Shown piece after piece: positions 8,911-18,216 of a stretch of DNA of 64,000 nt. Origin of the DNA: Bacillus tuaregi (lineage in GTDB: Bacteria; Bacillota; Bacilli; Bacillales; Cytobacillaceae); the NCBI RefSeq assembly GCF_900104575.1, contig NZ_LT629731.1:1905051-1969050 (forward strand). The letters are read 5' to 3'. Under the pieces are notes generated by a model that made no database searches, was not told the origin of the DNA, and saw only the letters and a program-made list of their open reading frames with translations. Position numbers and translations under genes: made by a program. Position 1 is the stretch's first letter; every line of letters starts with the position of its first letter.

Positions 8911-9062
8911 ACTTCATTCAGCAAATGCTTCTTCGATTCAGTGGGGGTACAAACCCCGGCTGAATGAAGTTAAGCCTCCGGCGGATGTCTCGGATTTTTA
9001 AAGGTAGTTTATCGAGCGGGTTCGATAAAAATCCGGACGCAAATTCGACGGGCGAATTTGAT
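8911..9062. repeat. Modular palindromic repeat, copy A (internally deleted)
   Basis: A member of a repeat family seen five times in the window. The left module is a hairpin whose 12-base arms are ACTTCATTCAGC and GCTGAATGAAGT around a GTGGGGG/CCCC segment; the right module contains ATCCGGACG followed by the stem CAAATTCG/CGAATTTG. Compared with copies B and C it lacks about 70 bases of the left module, between two short GCAAAT repeats. It fills the space between the convergent desR and lexA. Confidence 0.85.
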
Positions 9063-9080
9063 TTGTTAGTACTTTAAGAA

Positions 9081-9704
9081 TCAATGAATATGACGATATA
9101 CCCCAATTACTTTTCCTAATATGGATACGTTTCGAAGAATAATAGGATCCAAAGCAGAATTTTCCGGCTGAAGTCTAAAATAATCCGTTTCTTTAAAGAA
9201 ACGTTTTACCGTCGCTTCATCTTCATCTGTCATTGCCACAACAATATCCCCATTATTGGCAGTGCTTTGCTGTCGAACAATCACATAATCACCATCAAGA
9301 ATTCCAGCTTCAATCATACTATCTCCCATCACTTCGAGCATAAATAATTGTTCATCAGAAGGCGCAAGGCTTTCTGGCAATGGAAAAAACTCTTCAACGT
9401 TTTCAATTGCTGTAATGGGTTGTCCTGCTGTCACTTTACCGACTATAGGTACATTAATGACATTGCTTCTTGGAATATGAGCATCTTCATCTATATCAAG
9501 AATTTCAATGGCTCTAGGTTTTGTTGGATCTCTTCTTATTAATCCCTTTGTTTCAAGACGGGCTAAATGACCATGAACTGTTGAACTAGATGCAAGTCCT
9601 ACTGCTTCACCGATTTCTCTTACGGAAGGTGGATACCCTTTTTGTTTGACTTCATTTTTGATGAATTCGAGGATATCCTGCTGACGTTTTGATAGTTTTG
9701 CCAT
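9081..9704 (-). CDS. lexA: SOS repressor LexA
   Basis: LexA represses SOS genes and is inactivated by RecA*-stimulated self-cleavage. The N-terminal winged helix ([20 protein letters not shown], residues 23-42) reads DNA. The C-terminal protease domain has the scissile Ala93-Gly94 bond in VTAGQP and the catalytic dyad Ser129 (MGDSM) and Lys167 (ATVKRF). The 207 residues match Bacillus LexA (about 205). It is divergent from yneA with LexA boxes between them, the classical arrangement. Confidence 0.97.
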   Translation of the reverse strand: MAKLSKRQQDILEFIKNEVKQKGYPPSVREIGEAVGLASSSTVHGHLARLETKGLIRRDPTKPRAIEILDIDEDAHIPRSNVINVPIVGKVTAGQPITAIENVEEFFPLPESLAPSDEQLFMLEVMGDSMIEAGILDGDYVIVRQQSTANNGDIVVAMTDEDEATVKRFFKETDYFRLQPENSALDPIILRNVSILGKVIGVYRHIH

Positions 9705-9764
9705 CTATATCACCCCTTATTATTTTCTTATTATATTAATAATAGCATGAAATAGCTTTGCATA

Positions 9765-9778
9765 CAAACATAAGTTCT
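9765..9778. promoter_or_regulatory. LexA box 1 (lexA side)
   Basis: CAAACATAAGTTCT resembles the Gram-positive LexA box CGAAC-N4-GTTCG with three mismatches. It lies 60 bases before the lexA start and probably serves lexA autorepression. Confidence 0.55.
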
Positions 9779-9786
9779 AAAAAAAG

Positions 9787-9816
9787 TTGACACAAAACAA
9801 ATGTTCGTACTATAAT
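9787..9816 (+). promoter_or_regulatory. yneA promoter with LexA box 2 in the spacer
   Basis: TTGACA (9787-9792) and TATAAT (9811-9816) with an 18-base spacer form a strong sigmaA promoter reading to yneA. The spacer holds AAAACAAATGTTCG (9794-9807), a LexA box with an intact right half, so LexA would block RNA polymerase directly. Confidence 0.85.
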
Positions 9817-9828
9817 GGACACATAAAG

Positions 9829-9842
9829 AGAACGTATATTCG
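9829..9842 (+). promoter_or_regulatory. LexA box 3 (yneA leader)
   Basis: AGAACGTATATTCG matches CGAAC-N4-GTTCG at all but two of the ten fixed positions. It is just downstream of the expected transcription start of yneA. Three boxes in this region are also known from B. subtilis. Confidence 0.7.
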
Positions 9843-9858
9843 AAAATGAGGTGCGAAC

Positions 9859-10179
9859 ATGAGAAAATTGTGGAGTAAATACTCATATGCTATTATTCTA
9901 GTTGTTTTATGTATGATTTCCTTAGTTGTTATTAAGGTTAATTTGCCTCTTTCACATGATCATTATATGACTATAACAGTATCAGCAGGAGAATCACTTT
10001 GGGAGCTATCACAAAAATATGAAGAGCAGCATGGTTTATCGGAAAGGGAATTTATCAAATGGGTGGAGCATTACAACGGAATCTCAGGAGATCACATCTT
10101 TGTTGGCGATAATCTCACCATTCCGATTAAATCTGGCCATGCAGAGTTGGTGGAGATTCAAGATTTAGCAAGTAATTAA
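9859..10179 (+). CDS. yneA: SOS-induced cell division suppressor YneA
   Basis: YneA is made during the SOS response and delays septation until DNA is repaired. The protein has 106 residues (B. subtilis about 105): a short basic N-terminus, one membrane anchor (about residues 9-27, YAIILVVLCMISLVVIKV) and an extracellular LysM-like domain from about residue 38 (ITVSAGESLWELSQKY ... GDNLTIPI) that should bind peptidoglycan. It starts at ATG 9859 after GAGGTG. The upstream promoter is covered by LexA boxes, and yneB follows after 22 nt. Confidence 0.93.
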   Translation: MRKLWSKYSYAIILVVLCMISLVVIKVNLPLSHDHYMTITVSAGESLWELSQKYEEQHGLSEREFIKWVEHYNGISGDHIFVGDNLTIPIKSGHAELVEIQDLASN

Positions 10180-10186
10180 AAAGTAA

Positions 10187-10858
<672 letters not shown>

Positions 10859-10913
10859 TTGTCAATCAGACTAGTTTTTAGTATTATGTCTTGTATCCTA
10901 TTGATTAGAATTT

Positions 10914-11137
10914 AACTTCATTCAGCCAATGCTTTTTGTACCGAAAGCTTGCGACAGGTACAGAAATCCTCCACTTCTACAAGTGGGGGATGAATGCAAA
11001 TAGTTCTTCGATTCAGTGGGGGTTCACACCCCGGCTGAATGAAGTTAAGCCTCCGGCGGATGTCACGGATTTTTTTAAAGGTAGTTTACCGAGCTAGCTC
11101 AGGTAATCCGGACGCAAATTCGACGGGCAAATTTGAT
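10914..11137. repeat. Modular palindromic repeat, copy B (full length)
   Basis: The longest copy, about 224 bases. The outer arms AACTTCATTCAGC and GCTGAATGAAGTT enclose further hairpins, including TCCACTTCTACAAGTGGGGGA at about 10970-10990 followed by GATGAATGC. The right module reads ATCCGGACGCAAATTCG and ends CAAATTTGATT. It sits between yneB and ynzC, its right end only about 20 bases before the ynzC ribosome site, so it lies in the ynzC leader. It fills nearly all of the 307-base gap between the two genes. Confidence 0.85.
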
Positions 11138-11165
11138 TCAATGTTTTTGGAGTAAGGAGGACAAG

Positions 11166-11396
11166 ATGCTTTCTAAAGAAAAATTGGCAAGGATTAATGA
11201 ATTGGCTAAAAAGTCAAAGGAATCAGGACTAACCGAGCTTGAAGCAAAGGAGCAGTCAAAGCTACGCGGTGAATACTTACAAACATTTCGTTCATCCATG
11301 TTAAATACGTTAAAAACGGTCACAGTTATTGATCCTAAAGGCAATGATGTAACCCCTGAAAAATTAAAAAAAATGCAGCGTAAAAATTTGCATTAA
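11166..11396 (+). CDS. ynzC: Small cytoplasmic protein YnzC (UPF0291)
   Basis: A 76-residue protein, mostly two helices (LARINELAKKSKESGLTELE, then a helix ending in FRSSML), as in the solved B. subtilis YnzC structure of 77 residues. In B. subtilis it is made from the yneA-yneB-ynzC transcript under SOS control; here a repeat separates it from yneB, which may weaken that coupling. Its biochemical role is unknown. The start ATG 11166 has TAAGGAGG 5 nt upstream; an upstream extension to 11133 would begin within the repeat and is rejected. Confidence 0.92.
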   Translation: MLSKEKLARINELAKKSKESGLTELEAKEQSKLRGEYLQTFRSSMLNTLKTVTVIDPKGNDVTPEKLKKMQRKNLH

Positions 11397-11402
11397 TTAA
11401 GT

Positions 11403-11465
11403 AGAGCGAACTTTGTTAAGTGATTACTATTTGAAGGATCACCATCAGAGTTAGCTCTTTTTTAC
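11403..11465 (+). terminator. Terminator after ynzC
   Basis: AGAGCGAACT pairs with AGTTAGCTCT (one mismatch) around a long internal segment, followed by six T residues. Confidence 0.65.
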
Positions 11466-11587
11466 ATAGATTTTTTGATTAAGGATATCCTAAGCAAGTC
11501 ATTCAGATTTCGAATAAATAAAATACTTCTTCATATTACATCATTTAGAAATGGTCAATATGAAAAATATTGTTTTTTTCTCAGATT

Positions 11588-11617
11588 TTGTTGAATAAAA
11601 AACCTTCTCACTATAAT
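11588..11617 (+). promoter_or_regulatory. Probable tkt promoter
   Basis: TTGTTG (11588-11593) and TATAAT (11612-11617) are 18 bases apart, 80 bases before the tkt start. The -10 is perfect, the -35 moderate. The 301-base gap between ynzC and tkt holds this promoter and the ynzC terminator; I see nothing else in it. Confidence 0.6.
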
Positions 11618-11697
11618 ATTAAAAGCGTAGTCATTTGCGAATGGATTACTATTAAGGTATGACCATTCAATATAGATTGGAAAGGATGTTAATTTTT

Positions 11698-13695
11698 ATG
11701 TTTGATCAAGTCGATTCGTTAGCCATTGCGTCAATTCGAACATTATCCATTGATGCAATCGAGAAAGCCAATTCCGGTCATCCAGGTATGCCAATGGGTG
11801 CTGCTCCAATGGCCTATACTTTATGGAGCCGTTTTATGAATCATAATCCTAAAAACCCTCAGTGGTTTAATCGTGATCGTTTTGTTCTCTCAGCTGGTCA
11901 TGGTTCTATGCTGTTGTATAGTATGCTTCATCTATCAGGTTATGACGTAAGCATGGATGATTTAAAAGAATTCCGTCAGTGGGGTAGTAAAACTCCTGGT
12001 CACCCTGAATACGGTCACACTCCTGGTGTAGACGCTACAACTGGTCCGCTTGGACAAGGAATTGCTATGGCTGTTGGGATGGCAATGGCTGAAAGACACC
12101 TTGCAGAGGTGTATAATAAAGACAATTATAAAGTAGTTGATCATCATACATACAGTATTTGTGGCGATGGCGATTTAATGGAGGGTGTATCAGCTGAAGC
12201 AGCTTCACTTGCTGGTCACTTAAAATTAGGCCGTTTAGTTGTTCTTTATGATTCTAATGATATCTCACTAGATGGTGATTTAAACCAATCCTTCTCAGAA
12301 AGTGTAGAAAACCGTTTTAAAGCTTATGGATGGCAATATCTACGTGTAGAGGATGGAAATGATCTTACAGAAATTGCTAATGCTATTGAAGAAGCGAAGA
12401 AGGATGAACTTAGACCAACATTAATCGAAGTACGTACGGTTATTGGATACGGCTCACCAAATAAATCTGGAAAATCTGCTTCACATGGTTCTCCACTTGG
12501 TTCAGATGAGATTAAGTTAACAAAAGAAGCATATAATTGGACATTTGAAGAGGACTTCCATGTCCCAGAAGAAGTCTACGACCAATTTAGAAAGTTAATT
12601 GTTGAACAAGGTGAGAAAAAAGAAAAAGAATGGGCTGAACTATTTGCTCAATATAAAAATGAGTTCCCTGAATTAGGTAAAGAGCTTGAACAGGCTATCC
12701 ATAATGAATTACCTTCGGATTGGTTAAAAGACCTTCCGGTATATGAAGAAGGTAAAGCACTTGCAAGCCGTGCATCATCAGGTGAAGCATTAAACGGAAT
12801 TGCAAAAAATCTCCCTTCTTTATTTGGAGGATCTGCGGATTTAGCGGGCTCCAATAAAACGTTGATTAAAGGAACTGCTGACTTTTTACCTGGATCTTAC
12901 GAGGGTAGGAATATTTGGTTTGGTGTTCGTGAATTTGCAATGGGTGCTGCCTTAAATGGTATGGCATTACATGGTGGATTAAAAGTTTTTGGCGGAACGT
13001 TCTTTGTGTTCTCTGATTACTTACGTCCTGCTATTCGATTAGCTGCTCTTATGTCATTACCGGTAACATATGTATTTACACATGATAGTATTGCGGTAGG
13101 TGAAGACGGTCCTACACATGAACCGATTGAGCAATTATCTGCCTTACGTGCTATGCCAAATCTTTCTGTAGTCCGTCCTGCAGACGGTAATGAGACAGCG
13201 GCTGCTTGGAGACTTGCAATTGAATCAACTGATAAACCAACTGCGCTTGTTTTAACAAGACAAGACCTTCCTACTATTAAAGGTTCTGCTCAAAATGCCT
13301 ATGAAGGAGTATCTAAGGGTGCATATGTAGTGTCGCCAGCAAACAAAGATACAGCAGATGTATTATTAATTGCCTCTGGTTCGGAAGTAAATCTTGCAAT
13401 TGAGGCACAAAAAGCGTTAGAAAGTGAAGGTATCTATGCTTCTGTTGTCAGCATGCCTTCATGGGACCGCTTTGAAGCACAATCTAAAGAATATAAAGAA
13501 AGTGTTATTCCAAAGGCAGTTAAGAAGAGATTAGCAATAGAGATGGGATCATCTCTAGGCTGGCATCGTTATGCTGGTGATGAAGGTGATGTTCTAGCAA
13601 TTGATACATTTGGAGCATCAGCACCAGGTGAAAAAATTATGGAAGAGTATGGATTCACAGTCGAGAACGTTGTAGCAAAAGTAAAGGCTCTATAA
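11698..13695 (+). CDS. tkt: Transketolase
   Basis: Thiamine-diphosphate enzyme of the non-oxidative pentose phosphate pathway that moves two-carbon units between sugar phosphates. Recognisable parts are the N-terminal [32 protein letters not shown], the ThDP-binding motif [20 protein letters not shown], and in the Pyr domain GVREFAMGA and [17 protein letters not shown] start at ATG 11698 with GAAAGGATG 9 nt upstream, giving 665 residues (B. subtilis 667); the frame extends to 11659 without a good ribosome site. Single gene with its own promoter and a very stable terminator. Confidence 0.97.
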   Translation: MFDQVDSLAIASIRTLSIDAIEKANSGHPGMPMGAAPMAYTLWSRFMNHNPKNPQWFNRDRFVLSAGHGSMLLYSMLHLSGYDVSMDDLKEFRQWGSKTPGHPEYGHTPGVDATTGPLGQGIAMAVGMAMAERHLAEVYNKDNYKVVDHHTYSICGDGDLMEGVSAEAASLAGHLKLGRLVVLYDSNDISLDGDLNQSFSESVENRFKAYGWQYLRVEDGNDLTEIANAIEEAKKDELRPTLIEVRTVIGYGSPNKSGKSASHGSPLGSDEIKLTKEAYNWTFEEDFHVPEEVYDQFRKLIVEQGEKKEKEWAELFAQYKNEFPELGKELEQAIHNELPSDWLKDLPVYEEGKALASRASSGEALNGIAKNLPSLFGGSADLAGSNKTLIKGTADFLPGSYEGRNIWFGVREFAMGAALNGMALHGGLKVFGGTFFVFSDYLRPAIRLAALMSLPVTYVFTHDSIAVGEDGPTHEPIEQLSALRAMPNLSVVRPADGNETAAAWRLAIESTDKPTALVLTRQDLPTIKGSAQNAYEGVSKGAYVVSPANKDTADVLLIASGSEVNLAIEAQKALESEGIYASVVSMPSWDRFEAQSKEYKESVIPKAVKKRLAIEMGSSLGWHRYAGDEGDVLAIDTFGASAPGEKIMEEYGFTVENVVAKVKAL

Positions 13696-13705
13696 TTCTT
13701 TCTAG

Positions 13706-13751
13706 AAAGCAAAATGAGGAGAATTAAGTAATCTCCTCATTTTGCTTTTTT
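13706..13751 (+). terminator. tkt terminator
   Basis: A 17-bp stem, AAAGCAAAATGAGGAGA with TCTCCTCATTTTGCTTT, and a 9-base loop, followed by T residues. Confidence 0.92.
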
Positions 13752-13754
13752 ATT

Positions 13755-13787
13755 GGCTCTGTAAACGTGGATGTTGATTTCCGTTCC
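13755..13787. repeat. Solo left end of the MITE-like element
   Basis: These 33 bases repeat the left end of the element at 59116-59297 with one deletion and one substitution (starting GGCTCTG, continuing with GTGGATGTTGATTTCCG). No right end is nearby, so this looks like a decayed or partially deleted copy. Confidence 0.7.
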
Positions 13788-13794
13788 GATGATA

Positions 13795-14766
13795 TTAGAT
13801 GCTAACCCTTTTCTTTTCTTCCGTATTTTGATAGGCAAAATGACGATCAAGAAAGGCTCCGAAAATGGAAGCTAATATTTGTTGGAAAAGCATAGATACT
13901 ACAACAGGAATAATAACGGCAGATGGAAAATATGCCATTGCGATTACGGCTCCAGAGCTTATGTTCCTCATTCCACCGGAAAAGGTATAGCTGATAATTG
14001 TTTCTTTATCATAGTTTAATAGCTTTCCTAAAAAATATGAGAAAAGATAGCCAGTAAAGGCAATGAAAAAGACCACTAAAACAATGAATAGGAGTTTAAG
14101 TTGAATGTTCATTAAGTAGGGAGCAACAACTGCTCCATTTAACATAACGACCAAACCAAGAAAAATCTTCGAAATTGGTGACAATCTTGGCTTCCAAACA
14201 TCCTTTACCTCTCCTTTTGTCAGCTCGTTTAATGCCATCCCAAGTACAGAAGGAAGGACAATCATAAAGAAGAGACCTTTCATCATATTGATAGTATCTA
14301 AGTCTACTTGCTGACCAACCATCAGCGATAAGCTGAAGGGAACAATAAAAGGGGCAATTAACGCATCAATTAGGATTAGAGCAATAGTTAAAGCGGTATT
14401 GCCTTTTTTCATAGATACCCAAATAAAGCTAGTTACTCCTGTTGGAATGACCATCCCTAGAATAATTCCCGTAATGGTCAGTGCATCTCCATTAAAAGCT
14501 AATTGTCCAACTATCCAAGCCCAAAGTGGCATGACAATGTGGATGAAGGATAGAAGGATAATAACTGGTAGTGGATGTGTAACAGCACCCTTTAATGATC
14601 GAAAGTTCATACTCAAGCTTCCTTCAAATGTCATAAAAGCGAAAAGCCATGGAACTAAAAATGCGAAATCCTTTACATAATAAGAAAAGATAATTCCTAA
14701 AAAGACACCAGTCGGTGTAATAAAGGGCATCATTTTTTCAAGTCTTTTATTAATCTGCTGCAGCAT
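13795..14766 (-). CDS. Bile acid:sodium symporter family (BASS) transporter
   Basis: A 323-residue integral membrane protein with nine to ten predicted helices, resembling B. subtilis YocS and other BASS-fold sodium-coupled organic anion carriers. Family features are FEGSLSMNFRSL near residue 50, the crossover region with GMVIPTGVTSFIWVSM near residue 110, and SGGMRNISSGAVIAM near residue 265. The physiological substrate of Bacillus members is unsettled (pantoate, keto acids or other organic anions are possible). It is on the opposite strand to its neighbours and interrupts the tkt-sirA order of B. subtilis, so it was probably inserted here. No partner gene is apparent. Confidence 0.82.
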   Translation of the reverse strand: MLQQINKRLEKMMPFITPTGVFLGIIFSYYVKDFAFLVPWLFAFMTFEGSLSMNFRSLKGAVTHPLPVIILLSFIHIVMPLWAWIVGQLAFNGDALTITGIILGMVIPTGVTSFIWVSMKKGNTALTIALILIDALIAPFIVPFSLSLMVGQQVDLDTINMMKGLFFMIVLPSVLGMALNELTKGEVKDVWKPRLSPISKIFLGLVVMLNGAVVAPYLMNIQLKLLFIVLVVFFIAFTGYLFSYFLGKLLNYDKETIISYTFSGGMRNISSGAVIAMAYFPSAVIIPVVVSMLFQQILASIFGAFLDRHFAYQNTEEKKRVSI

Positions 14767-14962
14767 ATTAGTCTCTCCTTCAAAAATCCTAGATTCCCTT
14801 TATGATTTAACATGCACAAGAATTTATATGACCATAATTCTAACCTATTTTCTAAGTGTTTTGTAAAGTTTTTCGCCATTATCAGGTGAATTTTTAAAGT
14901 AAAATGAATAATGGGTTGATTCGTCTGGTGCAGTGATTAAATTTTACTAGCATTAGTTCTGT

Positions 14963-15174
14963 TAACTTCATTCAGCAAATGCTTTTTGTCCCGTAAGCTT
15001 GCGACAGGTCCACTTCTACAAGTGGGGGATGAATGCAAATGGTACTTCAATCCAGTGGGGGTAAAAACCCCGGCTGAATGAAGTTAAGCCTCCGGCAGAT
15101 GTCACGGATTTTTTAAAGGTAGTTTACCTGAGCTAGCTCAGGTAATCCGGAATCAAATTCGAGGGACGAATTTG
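14963..15174. repeat. Modular palindromic repeat, copy C
   Basis: About 212 bases, the same organisation as copy B: outer arms TAACTTCATTCAGC / GCTGAATGAAGTTA, internal hairpin CCACTTCTACAAGTGG, then a right module with the perfect palindrome GAGCTAGCTC and a diverged end (CCGGAATCAAATTCGAGGGA). It occupies most of the 517-base gap between the BASS gene and sirA. The rest of that gap (14767-14962 and 15175-15283) holds the upstream regions of the two divergent genes and no further recognisable feature. Confidence 0.85.
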
Positions 15175-15283
15175 CTTATGATGCTTTCGACAAAAATAGG
15201 TTAATTTCTTGACAGGAACAGACATCCTCTTTAGTTGTCCTTTCTTATAATAATAGAAAAGGGTAGTTTAGAGGAGGATTAAT

Positions 15284-15721
15284 GTGAGAACATATCAGCT
15301 TTATTTGATTGATGATGAGTTTGCCTCCCATTACTTCGGAAAAGAGCGGATGGTCTATCAGCTTTTTAAAGATTATCAAGAGGCATTTGGAGAATATAAA
15401 AAGCTACTTGAAAAACAGATTCACTATATTCTTAAGCCTATTCAAGAACTTAAAGTCCACCAATTTGTAACGCAATACCTACAAAATAGCCATGATTTTT
15501 ATACCAATAATGGAACATACTATATTGAAATAGGAAAACGAAGTACGGCAAAGTTAGAAGTACATGAGCGATACTTAGTGTTGAAGGCCAATGGGAATTA
15601 CGAAGCAGAGACCATATTTTTTGAAGTCCTGAGAAAGACAGAAACGTCATTCATCGCAATCGATCTGGATCATCAGAGATGTGGTTGGCTGAAGCCAATT
15701 AAAGAAAGAAAATTTGTCTAG
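15284..15721 (+). CDS. sirA: Sporulation inhibitor of replication SirA
   Basis: SirA binds domain I of DnaA and blocks new rounds of replication when the cell enters sporulation. The 145-residue sequence keeps the family hallmarks YLIDDEFASHYFGKE at the N-terminus and YEAETIFFEVLRK ... GWLKPIKERKFV at the C-terminus (B. subtilis YneE, about 148). It uses a GTG start at 15284; the overlapping ATG at 15282 is followed by a stop. AGAGGAGG lies 7 nt upstream. In B. subtilis transcription depends on Spo0A~P; I did not find an unambiguous 0A box. Confidence 0.92.
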   Translation: MRTYQLYLIDDEFASHYFGKERMVYQLFKDYQEAFGEYKKLLEKQIHYILKPIQELKVHQFVTQYLQNSHDFYTNNGTYYIEIGKRSTAKLEVHERYLVLKANGNYEAETIFFEVLRKTETSFIAIDLDHQRCGWLKPIKERKFV

Positions 15722-15808
15722 AAGGTAGAGAAATCATTTTGATTTTATTGTATAATAACCTTTGGTCTAGTACACTGTATGATAGACAACATGAAGGAGG
15801 AAGTTTGA

Positions 15809-16024
15809 ATGGGTATGTACATTCTAGTCGGTGCATTAGCATTGATTGCTGGTGTAGCACTAGGATTTTTCATTGCTCGTAAGTACATGATGAGCTATTT
15901 GAAGAAAAATCCACCAATTAATGAACAAATGCTAAAAATGATGATGATGCAAATGGGTATGAAACCATCGCAGAAAAAAATCAATCAAATGATGCAAGCC
16001 ATGAATAAACAACAAGGCAAGTAA
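15809..16024 (+). CDS. yneF: Small membrane protein YneF (UPF0154)
   Basis: A 71-residue protein with one N-terminal membrane helix (residues 2-24, [19 protein letters not shown]) and a basic, methionine-rich cytoplasmic tail ([20 protein letters not shown]). Length and sequence match UPF0154 proteins such as B. subtilis YneF. Function is unknown. AAGGAGGAAG precedes the start. A terminator follows. Confidence 0.9.
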   Translation: MGMYILVGALALIAGVALGFFIARKYMMSYLKKNPPINEQMLKMMMMQMGMKPSQKKINQMMQAMNKQQGK

Positions 16025-16031
16025 TTTTGAC

Positions 16032-16062
16032 AAGCACTCAGACTATATGAGTGCTTTCTTTA
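16032..16062 (+). terminator. Terminator after yneF
   Basis: AAGCACTCA pairs with TGAGTGCTT around a 7-base loop, followed by TCTTT. Confidence 0.7.
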
Positions 16063-16178
16063 TGAGAAAAAGACAATAAATATTCATTATTGTCACAAAA
16101 CATTCACAGTTCAAAAAATATCATTTCTTGTCAACCTTTGGTAGAATGGATAAAGATTCACGAATGGGGGACGGAATC

Positions 16179-16886
16179 ATGTCAGATTTAAATGTTTTTA
16201 TTGCAATGGGAGCAGGTTTTTTAAGCTTTATTTCACCATGCTGTCTTCCACTATACCCAGCGTTTCTTTCCTATATTACAGGGATGTCAGTGGGAGAACT
16301 GAAAAGTGATAATGGGATGTTGCAAAGACGAAGCATGCTACATACACTCTTTTTCTTAATTGGTTTTTCTATAATCTTTATAGCCATTGGCTTTGGCACA
16401 ACTGTTGTTGGCAGCTTCTTTATGAATTATCAGGATTTAATTCGTCAAATTGGTGCCATTTTTATCATCATATTCGGTTTAATGACCGTGGGGATCTTCA
16501 AACCTGAGTTTATGATGAAGGATCGTCGTTTTGAATTTAAAAATCGACCTTCCGGGTTTATTGGATCAATCTTAATCGGAATGGCCTTTGCGGCCGGCTG
16601 GACTCCTTGTACCGGTCCGATTTTGATGTCAGTGATATTACTTGCAGGAAGTAACCCTGAATCTGGAATGCTGTATATGATTGCCTATACCTTAGGCTTT
16701 GCTATTCCTTTTTTCATTCTGTCCTTTTTTATTGGGAAAATGGGCTGGATTCGGAAACATAATATGAAAATTATGAAAATCGGCGGCTGGCTGATGATCA
16801 TTATTGGGGTTTTCTTATTTTTCGATTGGATGACCGTGATTATTTCTTTATTATCCGCTCTTTTTGGTGGCTTTACAGGTTTTTAA
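16179..16886 (+). CDS. ccdA: Cytochrome c maturation thiol-disulfide transporter CcdA
   Basis: CcdA carries reducing equivalents across the membrane to ResA/CcdX-type thioredoxins for cytochrome c assembly and for spore cortex maturation (StoA). The 235 residues (same as B. subtilis) form six membrane segments with the two conserved cysteine regions: [15 protein letters not shown] (Cys21, with an extra Cys22) and [11 protein letters not shown] near residue 143. Start ATG 16179 follows GGGGGACGG; a 17-residue extension to 16128 is unlikely. It heads a set with yneI and ccdC as in B. subtilis, but B. subtilis ynzD (Spo0E-like) is missing here. Confidence 0.95.
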   Translation: MSDLNVFIAMGAGFLSFISPCCLPLYPAFLSYITGMSVGELKSDNGMLQRRSMLHTLFFLIGFSIIFIAIGFGTTVVGSFFMNYQDLIRQIGAIFIIIFGLMTVGIFKPEFMMKDRRFEFKNRPSGFIGSILIGMAFAAGWTPCTGPILMSVILLAGSNPESGMLYMIAYTLGFAIPFFILSFFIGKMGWIRKHNMKIMKIGGWLMIIIGVFLFFDWMTVIISLLSALFGGFTGF

Positions 16887-16971
16887 TAGAAAAATTATAT
16901 TCATATATTCCTTGAAAAAATGCATGCATGAATTGTAAATCAACATAGGTTCCTTTATATTTAGTAATAGG

Positions 16972-17034
16972 AAAAGGTTTTTAACGAGCGAGCTCGTAAA
17001 TATCCGGAGGCAAATTCGATGAGCGAATTTGATT
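16972..17034. repeat. Modular palindromic repeat, copy D (right module only)
   Basis: Only the right module is present: AAGG-TTTTTAACGAGCGAGC, ATCCGGAGG and the stem CAAATTCG/CGAATTTG ending GATT. It lies in the leader between ccdA and yneI, 32 bases before the yneI ribosome site. Confidence 0.75.
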
Positions 17035-17080
17035 ACTATCTTTATATAGATTCCGTTTGACTAATGAGGAGGAACACATT

Positions 17081-17440
17081 TTGGCTAGAATATTAATTGT
17101 TGATGATGCAAAATTTATGAGAATGACTTTATCTACTATTCTTACAAAGGCAGGACATGAGATTGTTGGCGAGGGTGAGAATGGCAGAGAGGCTGTTCGC
17201 TTGTACCGTGAACTACAGCCTGATTTAGTCACATTGGATATTACAATGCCTGAAGTAAGCGGTATTCAAGCCATTAAGGAAATAAAAAATGAATTCCCAA
17301 ACTCAAAGGTCATTATGTGTTCGGCTATGGGGCAGCAAAAAATGGTGGTAGAGGCGATTGAATCGGGAGCAAAGGATTTTATTGTTAAGCCATTTGATGC
17401 ATCACGTGTAGTGGATGCTATCGATAGAGTACTTAAATAG
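17081..17440 (+). CDS. yneI: Single-domain CheY-like response regulator YneI (CcdB)
   Basis: A 119-residue stand-alone receiver domain with ILIVDDAKFMRMTL at the N-terminus, the phospho-acceptor in TLDITMPEVSG (about Asp54), CSAMGQQ and DFIVKPFD with the conserved lysine. There is no output domain. In B. subtilis it is encoded between ccdA and ccdC but is not needed for cytochrome c synthesis, so its partner is unknown. I choose the TTG at 17081 because TGAGGAGG is 9 nt upstream and the protein then begins ARILIVDD; an in-frame TTG at 17057 has no ribosome site. Confidence 0.9.
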   Translation: MARILIVDDAKFMRMTLSTILTKAGHEIVGEGENGREAVRLYRELQPDLVTLDITMPEVSGIQAIKEIKNEFPNSKVIMCSAMGQQKMVVEAIESGAKDFIVKPFDASRVVDAIDRVLK

Positions 17441-17447
17441 TACAGGT

Positions 17448-17486
17448 AAAGCTGGCAGCTGTAAAATGGTTGTCAGCTTTTCATTA
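17448..17486 (+). terminator. Probable terminator after yneI
   Basis: AAAGCTGGCAGC pairs with GTTGTCAGCTTT (G-U pairs allowed) around TGTAAAATG, then TTCATT. The T run is weak, so read-through to ccdC is possible. The remaining gap to 17673 shows nothing else clear. Confidence 0.5.
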
Positions 17487-17673
17487 TTATGGATGTATTT
17501 TAATATCCCTTAGGATTTAAATCACATTTAGAGATGGTTGGCTGTGATATGATTGATTATAACATTACGACCACTAATTCCCCATTAGGAATATTGCAAA
17601 ATGGTTTCATCGAGTGGCTTGGATGAGATATAATGTTATTGCGTTTTGATTTAAACAAAAAGGGATGAAAAAT

Positions 17674-18156
17674 ATGGATTTAGTCCTTGTATCTTCAGTA
17701 GGTGCTGTCGGCATGGCGATTTTTGCTATGTTTGTGAGAATGAAGGCAGCAAAAAAACCTGCGTCAATTAAAAAAATATTATTGCCTCCTGTATTTATGA
17801 GTACAGGCGCCTTAATGTATGTTTTTCCGGAATTTCGATTAACCTCAATGGAAATAATCGAGTCCATTGTTATTGGTATGTTGTTTTCGATATTGCTTAT
17901 AAAAACAACCAAATTTGAAATCAAGAATCAAAATATTTATCTAAAACGTTCGCGTGCATTTATGTTTATTCTACTAGGGTTATTTGTTATCAGGCTTGCC
18001 GCAAAGATTATCCTTAGCTCCACCATTGATTTCGGCGAACTAAGCGGGATGTTCTTCTTGTTGGCATTCAGCATGATTGTGCCTTGGCGCGTGGCCATGT
18101 ATACAAGCTTTCAAAAGTTGTCCAGAGAACTAAATGCTTCCGCAGCAACTAAATAA
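17674..18156 (+). CDS. ccdC: Membrane protein CcdC (YneJ)
   Basis: A 160-residue membrane protein, identical in length to B. subtilis CcdC, with four to five hydrophobic segments (VSSVGAVGMAIFAMFV; LMYVFPEF; IESIVIGMLFSILLI; FMFILLGLFVIRLA; MFFLLAFSMIVPWRVAMY). It is encoded downstream of ccdA and yneI but was found dispensable for cytochrome c maturation in B. subtilis; function unknown. The ATG at 17674 is preferred to 17665 because AAAGGGATG sits 8 nt before it, while it abuts the earlier ATG. Confidence 0.9.
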   Translation: MDLVLVSSVGAVGMAIFAMFVRMKAAKKPASIKKILLPPVFMSTGALMYVFPEFRLTSMEIIESIVIGMLFSILLIKTTKFEIKNQNIYLKRSRAFMFILLGLFVIRLAAKIILSSTIDFGELSGMFFLLAFSMIVPWRVAMYTSFQKLSRELNASAATK

Positions 18157-18172
18157 GTTAATGAAAGCATAT

Positions 18173-18212
18173 AAAAAAGGCATCTAGGATTTTTAATCCG
18201 ATGCCTTTTTTA
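18173..18212. terminator. Bidirectional terminator between ccdC and yneK
   Basis: AAAAAAGGCATC pairs with GATGCCTTTTTT and an inner GGATT/AATCC extends the stem. T runs on both strands suit the convergent genes. Confidence 0.9.
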
Positions 18213-18216
18213 TATG

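Noticed and set aside
16128-16147. TTGTCA...TAGAAT as a ccdA promoter
   Set aside because: The spacing is only 8 bases, far from the 16-18 needed for sigmaA.
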